A stretch of DNA of 64,000 nucleotides from Chryseobacterium sediminis. Its GTDB lineage: Bacteria; Bacteroidota; Bacteroidia; Flavobacteriales; Weeksellaceae. Shown one piece after another: positions 52,100 through 59,882 of the stretch; position 1 is the stretch's first letter, and each line of letters opens with the position of its first letter. The position numbers and the translations under genes were made by a program. Location of the stretch: positions 248,001 through 312,000 of the forward strand of contig NZ_VUNZ01000002.1 in the NCBI RefSeq assembly GCF_008386505.1, given 5' to 3'. The notes beneath the pieces were generated by a model. The model did no database searches, had not been told where the DNA came from, and worked only from the letters and a program-made list of their open reading frames with translations.

Positions 52100-52100
52100 G
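52093..52100 (+). promoter_or_regulatory. -7 box (TAATTTTG) of the metal-repeat lipoprotein
   Basis: Exact TAnnTTTG inside the distal arm of the preceding hairpin, 10 nt before the ATG at 52111. No -33 TTG at usual spacing. Confidence 0.5.
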
Positions 52101-52110
52101 TTTCATACCC

Positions 52111-52755
52111 ATGGATATGAAGAATACATTTATAGGTTTGATCGCAGTATCACTATTAGCTGCATCTTGTAAAAAGGATGAAAAAGCTACTTATTTAAAA
52201 GAAGAAGCTAATGCCGGACAACCCAGCGTAGCCCTTAATACAGCCTCAAAGACATCACTGATGGAACAGGCAGGTATTCAGTCTACCTCTAGCCCTGCTC
52301 CAATGGCTACAGCTCCAGGCATGAATCCTCCACACGGACAACCTGGCCACCGATGTGATATCCCTGTTGGACAACCTCTGAATAGCGCACCTGCAGCAGC
52401 AACTACAGCTTCACAAAATATAAATACGAACGGAAGCAATATTGTCCAGATTGATCCTAATGCAGTATCACCAGGAAAAATCACCCTTGATAACAACGGA
52501 AAACAGACAAAAACAGCTCCGGGGATGAATCCTCCACACGGACAGCCCGGACACCGATGTGATATTCCGGTAGGACAGCCTTTAAACAGTAAACCTGCAG
52601 CAGCTCCTCAACCAACACAAAATGTAGTTCAGACTACTCCGGCTCCTGCACCAGCTGCACAGAATCTTGCGATGGGAGAAAAACCAAAGCTAAACCCTGC
52701 ACACGGAGAACCTTGGCACAGCTGTTCTCTAAAAGTTGGTGATCCTTTGCCATAA
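52111..52755 (+). CDS. Lipoprotein with three His-His-Cys repeats, putative metal binder
   Basis: A 214-residue lipoprotein (lipobox LLAASC, Cys20; an ATG at 52117 is an equally good start). The mature part is Ala/Pro/Gln-rich linker with three copies of a motif: GMNPPHGQPGHRCDIPVGQPL at 70-90 and about 138-158, and a variant LNPAHGEPWHSCSLKVGDPL at 194-213. Each carries H-x4-H-x-C, a likely metal-ligand set. I know the NPPHGQPGHRCDIPVG pattern only as an uncharacterised motif of Bacteroidota proteins. The next two genes encode Cys-rich and heavy-metal-associated proteins, supporting a metal role, which is inferred. Nearly leaderless start. Confidence 0.75.
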   Translation: MDMKNTFIGLIAVSLLAASCKKDEKATYLKEEANAGQPSVALNTASKTSLMEQAGIQSTSSPAPMATAPGMNPPHGQPGHRCDIPVGQPLNSAPAAATTASQNINTNGSNIVQIDPNAVSPGKITLDNNGKQTKTAPGMNPPHGQPGHRCDIPVGQPLNSKPAAAPQPTQNVVQTTPAPAPAAQNLAMGEKPKLNPAHGEPWHSCSLKVGDPLP

Positions 52756-52761
52756 ATTTCT

Positions 52762-52769
52762 TATTTTTG
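52762..52769 (+). promoter_or_regulatory. -7 box (TATTTTTG) of the Cys-rich gene
   Basis: Exact TAnnTTTG, 5 nt before the ATG at 52775, so a transcript from here would be leaderless. Confidence 0.45.
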
Positions 52770-52774
52770 CAGAT

Positions 52775-53137
52775 ATGAAGCTGTTTCACCTACTTGCAAT
52801 TGTATTTTGCCTGGGAGTTTTTTTAATTCCCAAGGACAATTTCTATGCGCAGGCAATGCAGGAAACATGCTGTAAAGCAGAATCTTCCAAGAAAATGGAC
52901 TGCTGTAAAAACCATTCTTCAAAGAAAGACAGCAAACATGACAAAACAAAATCATGTAATGATGACTGCTGTTCATCATGTGTTGCCTGCTACACTTTTA
53001 TTGAAACCCCTTTCTCAAAAAATCTACGTTTGGAACTGTCTTATTACAAAGCGAATAAGAATGCTCAGTTTCGATATTCAGATCCTTATCTTTCAGACCG
53101 TTTAAAGGAAATCTGGCAACCGCCTAAGATAGGTTAA
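52775..53137 (+). CDS. Secreted Cys/His-rich protein (HYC_CC_PP-like)
   Basis: A 120-residue protein; the ATG at 52775 gives a clean signal peptide (MKLFHLLAIVFCLGVFLIP), while the frame extends upstream into the lipoprotein gene. The mature N-terminal half has cysteine pairs C32-C33, C43-C44, C65-C66 and single C61, C69, C72 among Lys/His/Asp residues; the C-terminal half is ordered and ends in IWQPPKIG. This resembles the HYC_CC_PP family that accompanies TonB receptors in flavobacteria. Metal binding, perhaps copper, is inferred from the ligands and the next gene. Confidence 0.7.
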   Translation: MKLFHLLAIVFCLGVFLIPKDNFYAQAMQETCCKAESSKKMDCCKNHSSKKDSKHDKTKSCNDDCCSSCVACYTFIETPFSKNLRLELSYYKANKNAQFRYSDPYLSDRLKEIWQPPKIG

Positions 53138-53206
53138 TTAAAATACCACGGGTTCATTATACTATGTAATGGACTGTTTTTTAATTAATTTAAACTTTTA
53201 AACAAA

Positions 53207-55912
53207 ATGAAATCACCTATTTCCAGGTTTATACTTGGTGCATTATTCCTATTTACACAATTTATATCTGCTCAAACGCTTTCAAAAAATCAGTTCAAAG
53301 TAAAAGGGAACTGTGAGATGTGCAAAACAAGAATTGAAAGTGCTGCCAAAAAAGCAGGTGCAAAAACAGCAGTTTACTCTGTTGATCTTCAAACCTTAAC
53401 TGTAGAGACAGATAAGGTATCTACAGATGATATTTTGCAAAAAGTGGCTGAAGCAGGCCATGACAATGAGAAATTCAAAGCTCCCGATACTGTTTATAAT
53501 AGCCTTCCAGGATGTTGTCTGTATAGCAGAGATCTACAGCCATCACAAGCGGAAGCCCATCACGAACACCATACAAATGCTAGTGTTTCTGATAAAAAAG
53601 AAAACGAATTCTATGTAAGGGGAAACTGTGCTTCCTGTAAGGCAAGAATTGAAAAGGCTTCAAAAAGTGCAGGTGCTGATACCGCAGAATGGAATGCAGA
53701 AAAGCAAACTGTTATTTTAAATTTTGACCCGTCAAAAACCTCGGCAGATAAGATCTTAAAAGCAATTGCCGATGCAGGTCATGATAATGAAAAATACAAA
53801 GCTTCAGATGCTGTTTATAACGGGCTTCCGGGATGTTGTTTATATGACAGGGAGTTTACTTTTGGTGAACCCAATCCAAAGGTACATTATGAAGAAGGAG
53901 CAAAACATGAAGATCATAAAGACAATGAGGCTTCATCAACGAAAGAAGATCACTCTCAGCATGAAAAAAGCATTGACGGAGTTGTAGTAACAGGTTCCAA
54001 GGCAGCGACTGCTTTAAGCAAGAAAGAAGCAGGACTTGTTTTTAATATTGATAAAAAAGAACTGTTAAAGGCAGCTTGTTGTAATCTGTCTGAAAGTTTT
54101 GAAACCAATGCAACTGTGGATGTTTCTTTCAGCAATGCCGTTACCGGAACAAAGCAACTGAAAATGCTTGGTCTGGATCAGAAATATACCAGCTTAACGA
54201 AAGAACAGTTACCTGAAATCAGAGGTCTGGCTTCTGCCTATGGTTTAAATTTTATTCCGGGAAGGTGGATTGAAAGTATCCAGCTTACTAAGGGAGGAAG
54301 TACTGTAACGAATGGTTATGAAAGCATCACAGGGCAGATTAATACTGAACTTTTAAAGAATGCAAAAACTCCGGAAACTTCACTAAATCTTTTCTCCGAT
54401 TTCAATGGAAGAGCTGAAGTAAATATTACCAATGTTTCTCCGATTAACGATAAATGGTCACAGACTTTCCTTCTTCACGGAAACGGAACTTTCGGGAATA
54501 CGGATATGAATGATGACGGTTTTCTGGACAGACCGAAAGGAACTCAGATCAATGCGGCCTATTTGCTGAATTATAATGATCTGGAAAAGTCAGGGTTCGG
54601 GTCTCACTTCGGAATTAATTTTATCAGAGATGAAAGAACAGCAGGACAGGTTGGTTTTGATAAAAAATTAGCTCAGGACAAACAACCTTTTTATGGGGTA
54701 GGAATTGATATTTCAAGATTTCAGGTTTGGAATAAAACAGGTTATGTTTTTAAAGGAAAACCTTATCAAAGCATCGGATGGATGAACCAATATGTGTATC
54801 ACCAGCAGGATAGTTTCTTTGGATTGAGAAATTATGCGGGACAGCAGCACACTTATTATTCCAATTTAATCTTTGAAAGTATTATCGGGAATACCAATCA
54901 TAAGTATAAAGCCGGAGCAAGTTTCTTGTATGACGGTTATAAGGAAACGTATTTATTGAATGACCTGAAAAGAAATGAAATTGTACCGGGAATCTTTGCT
55001 GAATATACTTTAACAGGTTTAAAATATACATTAGTAGCAGGAACCAGAGTAGATTTCCATAATCTGGCAGGAACTCAGTTTACACCAAGATTAAATTTCA
55101 AGTATGATTTTACGCCTCAGACTATTTTAAGACTTTCTGCGGGAAGAGGATTCAGAACTGCAAATGTATTTGCGGAAAGCCAGCAGTATTTTGCATCAAA
55201 CAGAGCGATTAATATTTTATCCAATGGAGGAAATATTTATGGTTTAAAACCTGAAATTGCATGGAATTATGGTGCAAGCTTACAACAGGAATTCAAATTA
55301 TTCGGAAGAAAATCCAGTATCATTGCCGATTTCTTCAGAACAGATTTCCAAGATCAGGTGTTGGTGGATCTTGACAAATCTCCACAGCAGCTGACATTCT
55401 ATAATCTGGAAGGAAAATCTTTTGCAAATTCATTCCAGACGCAGTGGGATTTTACACCTTTCAAAAACTTTGATGTAAGGCTTGCTTATAAGTATTATGA
55501 TGTGCAGGCTGATTATATCGGAGGAAGAAGAGAAGTTCCTTTTATGGCTAAGCACAGAGGGTTTGTGAATCTGGCATATTCAACCAATAAAAATAATAAT
55601 GGAGGATTCTGGAGCTTTGACACCACTTTAAACTGGGTTGGCAAACAGAGACTTCCTGATACTTCAAGTAATCCGGCAGAATTCCAGTTACCAACTTATT
55701 CGGAATCTTATGCAGTTCTTAATGCTCAGATCTCAAGAAACTTCAATAAAAAGATTAGAGCTTACTTAGGAGGTGAAAACCTGACTTCTTATTATCAGAA
55801 AAATGCGATTGTTGATTTTAAAAATCCTTTCGGAAATTATTTTGACGGAGGAATGGTGTATGCTCCTATTATGAAAGCTAACTTTTATGTGGGATTGGAT
55901 GTGACATTTTAA
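53207..55912 (+). CDS. TonB-dependent receptor with two N-terminal heavy-metal-associated domains
   Basis: A 901-residue outer-membrane receptor. After the signal peptide come two tandem modules, each a heavy-metal-associated (HMA) domain with CxxC (GNCEMCK, C36/C39; GNCASCK, C141/C144), then AGHDNEKxKAxDxVYN, a CC pair in LPGCCLY (C103-104, C210-211) and a His-rich linker (HHEHH; HYEEGAKHEDHKDN). The plug domain starts near 256 and contains another CC pair (AACCNLSES, C291-292); the barrel ends in FYVGLDVTF. HMA domains bind Cu(I) or Zn, so this receptor probably handles a metal or metal complex. It follows the Cys-rich protein by 69 nt. The metal itself is not determined. Confidence 0.85.
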   Translation: MKSPISRFILGALFLFTQFISAQTLSKNQFKVKGNCEMCKTRIESAAKKAGAKTAVYSVDLQTLTVETDKVSTDDILQKVAEAGHDNEKFKAPDTVYNSLPGCCLYSRDLQPSQAEAHHEHHTNASVSDKKENEFYVRGNCASCKARIEKASKSAGADTAEWNAEKQTVILNFDPSKTSADKILKAIADAGHDNEKYKASDAVYNGLPGCCLYDREFTFGEPNPKVHYEEGAKHEDHKDNEASSTKEDHSQHEKSIDGVVVTGSKAATALSKKEAGLVFNIDKKELLKAACCNLSESFETNATVDVSFSNAVTGTKQLKMLGLDQKYTSLTKEQLPEIRGLASAYGLNFIPGRWIESIQLTKGGSTVTNGYESITGQINTELLKNAKTPETSLNLFSDFNGRAEVNITNVSPINDKWSQTFLLHGNGTFGNTDMNDDGFLDRPKGTQINAAYLLNYNDLEKSGFGSHFGINFIRDERTAGQVGFDKKLAQDKQPFYGVGIDISRFQVWNKTGYVFKGKPYQSIGWMNQYVYHQQDSFFGLRNYAGQQHTYYSNLIFESIIGNTNHKYKAGASFLYDGYKETYLLNDLKRNEIVPGIFAEYTLTGLKYTLVAGTRVDFHNLAGTQFTPRLNFKYDFTPQTILRLSAGRGFRTANVFAESQQYFASNRAINILSNGGNIYGLKPEIAWNYGASLQQEFKLFGRKSSIIADFFRTDFQDQVLVDLDKSPQQLTFYNLEGKSFANSFQTQWDFTPFKNFDVRLAYKYYDVQADYIGGRREVPFMAKHRGFVNLAYSTNKNNNGGFWSFDTTLNWVGKQRLPDTSSNPAEFQLPTYSESYAVLNAQISRNFNKKIRAYLGGENLTSYYQKNAIVDFKNPFGNYFDGGMVYAPIMKANFYVGLDVTF

Positions 55913-56021
55913 AAGCGGGAAGCTGGAGGAATGAAGCTGGAAGTTCTATTTGTCTTAAATAACAGATATTTAGAGGTTCTGATCACTTTCAATAATTTAT
56001 TTCTTTCAGCCTCAAGCTTCC
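55913..56021 (+). repeat. Intergenic GGAAGC-type inverted repeat, family 2
   Basis: Starts directly after the TonB receptor stop. Left arm GGAAGCTGGAGGA (near 55918-55930) and right arm TCAGCCTCAAGCTTCC (near 56006-56021) are imperfect reverse complements. The left part resembles 48832-48862. Confidence 0.5.
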
Positions 56022-56030
56022 TTACCAATA

Positions 56031-56059
56031 AAAAACCGCTTCAATGAAGCGGTTTTTTT
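56031..56059. terminator. Bidirectional terminator
   Basis: Stem AAAAACCGCTT / AAGCGGTTTTT with a 5-nt loop and T-runs on both strands, between the convergent TonB receptor and cupin genes. Confidence 0.88.
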
Positions 56060-56061
56060 AT

Positions 56062-56559
56062 TTATCTTCCAAAGTCATCCTGTACTCTTACGATATCGTC
56101 TTCGTCTGAAGGATTGGATGCATCGGTGTGCTGCCAGATCTCGGCAACGATTCCCCAACCTGCAAGACCGATTAATCTGTGCCTTTCTCCCTGCTGAAGC
56201 TTTACCTGATCTTTCGGACCATATTCTCCCAATTCTCCTTCTTCATCGGTATTGCTTCTTTTGATTCCTACCGTTCCTTCTACTACCTGCCAGATTTCTG
56301 CTCTTCTGTGGTGATACTGCCAGCTTAATCTTGCTTCGGGAGCCACGATAAGAATTTTCGGGCTTAGCTTCCCTCCTATTCTAAGGTTGTCTACATCAAT
56401 CCCATCAAAATACTGGTTCGCAAAATCCTGCGCCTGTGTTTCATCAATTACAAAGAAACCTCCCCAAGGTCTTGTATCATCTTTAGCTGCAATAGTAAAA
56501 CCTTGTGTCTGCAGCATGTTTTCTACTCTATCGAATATTTCTTTTTTTTCTGTACTCAT
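56062..56559 (-). CDS. Cupin protein, mannose-6-phosphate isomerase type II-like
   Basis: A 165-residue single-cupin protein. RPWGGF (30-35) and the cupin box LSWQYHHRRAEIWQVVEGTVG, then LQQGERHRLIG, match the C-terminal isomerase domain of bifunctional mannose-1-phosphate guanylyltransferase/mannose-6-phosphate isomerases. Annotations as phosphoheptose isomerase are common but less well supported. The mannosidase gene 26 nt upstream on the same strand fits a mannose role, which is inferred. Metal-binding His residues are present (YHHRR, GERHR). Confidence 0.8.
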   Translation of the reverse strand: MSTEKKEIFDRVENMLQTQGFTIAAKDDTRPWGGFFVIDETQAQDFANQYFDGIDVDNLRIGGKLSPKILIVAPEARLSWQYHHRRAEIWQVVEGTVGIKRSNTDEEGELGEYGPKDQVKLQQGERHRLIGLAGWGIVAEIWQHTDASNPSDEDDIVRVQDDFGR

Positions 56560-56585
56560 ACAGTTTTGTATTTCTAAATTAAAAA

Positions 56586-58868
56586 TTATTTATTTGATTC
56601 TTCTTTTGGCATTGAATACGGAAAATCTTTTTCCTGTGAACCTCTTTCTTTATTAGGCTTATTATCCATTTTAAAGTCTAAAACAGCTCCTTTCATTAAT
56701 TCTTTATGGCTCAACCAGTTTTTAGAATAAGGCTGTTGGTTTACATTCAAAGATTTTACATATAAATTGTCGGAATTGTTTTCCGGAGCTTTTATTTCAA
56801 TTTTCTTACCATTTTCCAGATAAATTGTAGCTTCTTTAAACAATGGCGCTCCCAGTACATATTGGTCTGTTGCCGGTGTTACCGGATAAAACCCAAGTGC
56901 TGAGAAAATATACCATGCGGAAGTTTGTCCGTTATCCTCATCTCCACAATATCCGTCTGGGGTAGCATGGTACAGTTTATTCATCACCTGTCTTGCCCAA
57001 TATTGTGTTTTGTAAGGCGCTCCCGCATAGTTGTACAGATAGATCATATGCTGGATAGGCTGGTTTCCGTGGGCATATTGTCCCATATTCATAATCTGCA
57101 TTTCTCTGATCTCATGAATCACTCCTCCATAATAGCTGTCATCAAAAACCGGCGGTAATGAGAATACCTCATCTAATTTGGCTTCAAATTTCTGTTTTCC
57201 GCCCATTAATTCTGAAAGACCGTCAATATCCTGGAAAACAGACCATGTGTAATGCCAGCTGTTTCCTTCAGTAAATGCATCACCCCATTTGAAAGGATTG
57301 AAAGGTTTCTGGAAGTTCCCGTCTTTATTTTTACCACGCATTAAACCTGTTTCCTTGTCAAAGACATTTTTATAATTATAAGCTCTTTTCTTATAAATAT
57401 CAATTTCTGAAGCAGGTTTTCCTAATGCCTTTCCTAGTTGATAAATTGAAAAGTCGTCATAAGCATACTCCAATGTTCTTGCTGCATTTTCATTGATCTT
57501 TACATCGTAAGGCACATATCCTAACGTATTGTAATATTTTACTCCTGCACGGCCTACAGCTTCTATAGGACCTTCATTATTGGCACCGTGTTTTACTGCC
57601 TGCCAAAGCGCTTCTGTATCATATCCACGAAGTCCTTTAATGTAAGCATCTGCCACTACGGATGCAGAATTATTTCCGATCATAATATCGGAATATCCTG
57701 GGCTGCTCCATTCTGGTAAAAATCCTCCTTCTTTGTAAGCATTTGCTAATCCTTCCTGCATTTCTACATTGATACTTGGATACACAAGATTCAGGAAAGG
57801 GTATAAAGCACGGAAGGTATCCCAAAATCCGGTTCCTGCAAACATTCTTCCGTCTGCAATTTTACCGTTGTAAGGACTCCAGTGTTTTATTTTATTCTGA
57901 GCATCAATTTCATATAATTTCTGTGGAAAGAATAAGGTTCTGTATAAAGAGGAATAAAAGGTTCTCATCTCCTGATCTGTACCTCCTTTTACATCTATTT
58001 TCCCTAAGGTCTTGTTCCAGATATTTTTAGCATCGGTTTTTACCTGTTCAAAATTTTTGGTCCCGATTTCTCTTCTCAGGTTCAGTTCTGCCTGTTCAAA
58101 GCTGATGAATGAAGAGGCGACTTTTGCATAAACCGTTTCTTTATTTTTAAGCTTAAAACCTACTACCGCTCCTGTATGATCACTGGTAATTTCTAACTGA
58201 TCATTCACCAATTTATCATCTTTCCAGGTTTTTGTGAGTTCAAAATCTTTATCAAACTGAATGACAAAGTAGTTTTTAAAATTTTCATATTTCCCGGTAG
58301 AATATCTTGTGGTGTATCCGAGAATTTTTCTTTCTTTCGGCAGGATTTTGATGTAAGATCCTTTGTTCAAAGCATCCACAACAACATAGGCGCTGTCTGT
58401 TTTGGGAAAATCAAATTTAAAATAAGAGGCTCTTTCCGTAGGGGTAAATTCTGTCGTAACATTGATGTCAGCAAGATAAACACTATAGAAATAAGGAGTA
58501 GTAACCTCAGCTTTGTGGCTGAACCAGCTTGCTCTTTCGTCTTCTTTAAATTTTACTTTTCCTACTCCCGGCATGATGGCAAATGCGCCATAATCGTTCA
58601 TCCAGGGAGATGGCTGGTGGGTTTGTTTGAATCCTTTTATTTTATCTGCATCGTAGGTATATGCCCATCCGTCGCCCATTTTACCGGTCTGCGGTGTCCA
58701 GATATTCATTCCCCACGGAAGTCCGACTGCCGGATAGGTATTTCCGTTGGATAATGAAGGCTTGGACTGTGTTCCCATTAAAGGATTCACATAATCTACG
58801 GGAGATCCATTCTGACCAAAGGCCCAGGCCTGTAATAACAGGAAGCAGGTAGAAAATATAAACTTCAT
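56586..58868 (-). CDS. GH92-family alpha-mannosidase
   Basis: A 760-residue secreted glycoside hydrolase (signal peptide FIFSTCFLLLQAWAFGQ). N-terminal sandwich: VDYVNPLMGT, NTYPAVGLPWGMN and FKQTHQPSPWMNDYG. Catalytic barrel motifs: DTFRALYPFLNLVYP, GFLPEWSSPGYSDIM and GYCGDEDNGQTSAWYIFSALGFYPV, which includes the general acid/base of the family. GH92 enzymes are calcium-dependent exo-alpha-mannosidases that trim high-mannose N-glycans. It has no T9SS tail, so it is probably periplasmic. It lies 16 nt after the ROK kinase gene and 26 nt before the cupin gene. Confidence 0.93.
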   Translation of the reverse strand: MKFIFSTCFLLLQAWAFGQNGSPVDYVNPLMGTQSKPSLSNGNTYPAVGLPWGMNIWTPQTGKMGDGWAYTYDADKIKGFKQTHQPSPWMNDYGAFAIMPGVGKVKFKEDERASWFSHKAEVTTPYFYSVYLADINVTTEFTPTERASYFKFDFPKTDSAYVVVDALNKGSYIKILPKERKILGYTTRYSTGKYENFKNYFVIQFDKDFELTKTWKDDKLVNDQLEITSDHTGAVVGFKLKNKETVYAKVASSFISFEQAELNLRREIGTKNFEQVKTDAKNIWNKTLGKIDVKGGTDQEMRTFYSSLYRTLFFPQKLYEIDAQNKIKHWSPYNGKIADGRMFAGTGFWDTFRALYPFLNLVYPSINVEMQEGLANAYKEGGFLPEWSSPGYSDIMIGNNSASVVADAYIKGLRGYDTEALWQAVKHGANNEGPIEAVGRAGVKYYNTLGYVPYDVKINENAARTLEYAYDDFSIYQLGKALGKPASEIDIYKKRAYNYKNVFDKETGLMRGKNKDGNFQKPFNPFKWGDAFTEGNSWHYTWSVFQDIDGLSELMGGKQKFEAKLDEVFSLPPVFDDSYYGGVIHEIREMQIMNMGQYAHGNQPIQHMIYLYNYAGAPYKTQYWARQVMNKLYHATPDGYCGDEDNGQTSAWYIFSALGFYPVTPATDQYVLGAPLFKEATIYLENGKKIEIKAPENNSDNLYVKSLNVNQQPYSKNWLSHKELMKGAVLDFKMDNKPNKERGSQEKDFPYSMPKEESNK

Positions 58869-58884
58869 TGTATCTTTTCGTTTG

Positions 58885-59751
58885 TTAATTTATATACGCT
58901 TTTTTTAATGCATAGCTGGCAGCTCCAAGAATGGCGGCATCTTCAAATATAGCAGAAATTTTAACCTGCAAGTTAATATTATTCCTTGTTAAATTCTGAA
59001 TAAATCTTTGTTCAAAATAAGGATAAGCTTTGGCAATATTTCCGCCTATAACTAAAACTTCCGGTTTATAATAATCTACATATTTGATAATAAATTCTGA
59101 AAAAGAATCTGCATATTCATCAAATATTCTGGTTTGTATTTCCGCTGGTTTGTCCAACAAATCTTTGGTCCCTGAAATTTCTTCTCCGGTCAATTCTTTA
59201 TAACGGTTTACAAACCATCGTGTTGCCAGATAATCTTCACTGATAGAGTCTCTGAAAGGAGAATCCCATAAGTCTTCATCCGTTGCAAATTCTCCATTGA
59301 AGAAGGTAGTTCCCAATCCTGTACCGAGTGTCACACCAAAAATTCTGCTGAATCCCTGGGCACATCCTCCGAATACTTCTCCTTCCATAAAAGCTGCGGC
59401 ATCATTTACAAAATGAATCTGCTCCTGAGAAACAGATAGTCTTTTTGCCAGCTCTTCTTTGATATTGACCTGATAGATATCGATAAATTTCCCTTGCTGC
59501 ATCAGCGATATTCCATTCTCATAATCGAAAGGTCCGGGCATTGCGATACCAACCAAAAGGTCTTCTTTTACCAGATCATGTGCCACTTTATGAATGGCCG
59601 AAACCCATGCAGAGAAAATAACTTCCTTATTCTCAAAAGCATCTACATGTTCTCTTACATAAGTTGAAGAAATGATTTCACGTTTTTCCGGATCTACCTG
59701 AGCCAATGTGATGTGTGACCCTCCAATATCGATTCCTACTATATTCTGCAT
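58885..59751 (-). CDS. ROK-family sugar kinase lacking the zinc motif
   Basis: A 288-residue cytoplasmic kinase. The start MQNIVGIDIGGSHIT is at 59751; the frame is open 63 nt further but through the upstream terminator. ATP/phosphate loops: GIDIGGSH (5-12), AMPGPFD, the catalytic Asp in FVNDAAAFMEGE and VTLGTGLGTTFF. The CxCGxxGCxE zinc motif of typical ROK kinases is absent. A hexose or hexosamine substrate such as mannose or GlcNAc is plausible beside a mannosidase and endoglycosidases, and the cupin isomerase could act next. Specificity is inferred. Confidence 0.87.
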   Translation of the reverse strand: MQNIVGIDIGGSHITLAQVDPEKREIISSTYVREHVDAFENKEVIFSAWVSAIHKVAHDLVKEDLLVGIAMPGPFDYENGISLMQQGKFIDIYQVNIKEELAKRLSVSQEQIHFVNDAAAFMEGEVFGGCAQGFSRIFGVTLGTGLGTTFFNGEFATDEDLWDSPFRDSISEDYLATRWFVNRYKELTGEEISGTKDLLDKPAEIQTRIFDEYADSFSEFIIKYVDYYKPEVLVIGGNIAKAYPYFEQRFIQNLTRNNINLQVKISAIFEDAAILGAASYALKKAYIN

Positions 59752-59787
59752 TATTTTTAATTTTAAATTCAAACATCCCTCTGACTG

Positions 59788-59826
59788 AAAAAACAGACAA
59801 ACAGGAGTACACAACCTGTCTGTCTG
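59788..59826 (-). terminator. Terminator of the first endoglycosidase gene
   Basis: Minus strand: CAGACAGACAGG pairs with CCTGTTTGTCTG (one mismatch), 9-nt loop, then six T residues, 57 nt after the stop at 59883. Confidence 0.82.
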
Positions 59827-59882
59827 CTTTGTATTTCAGACTTTATATTATCAATTCCGATAACTATCTTATTATCTGAACC

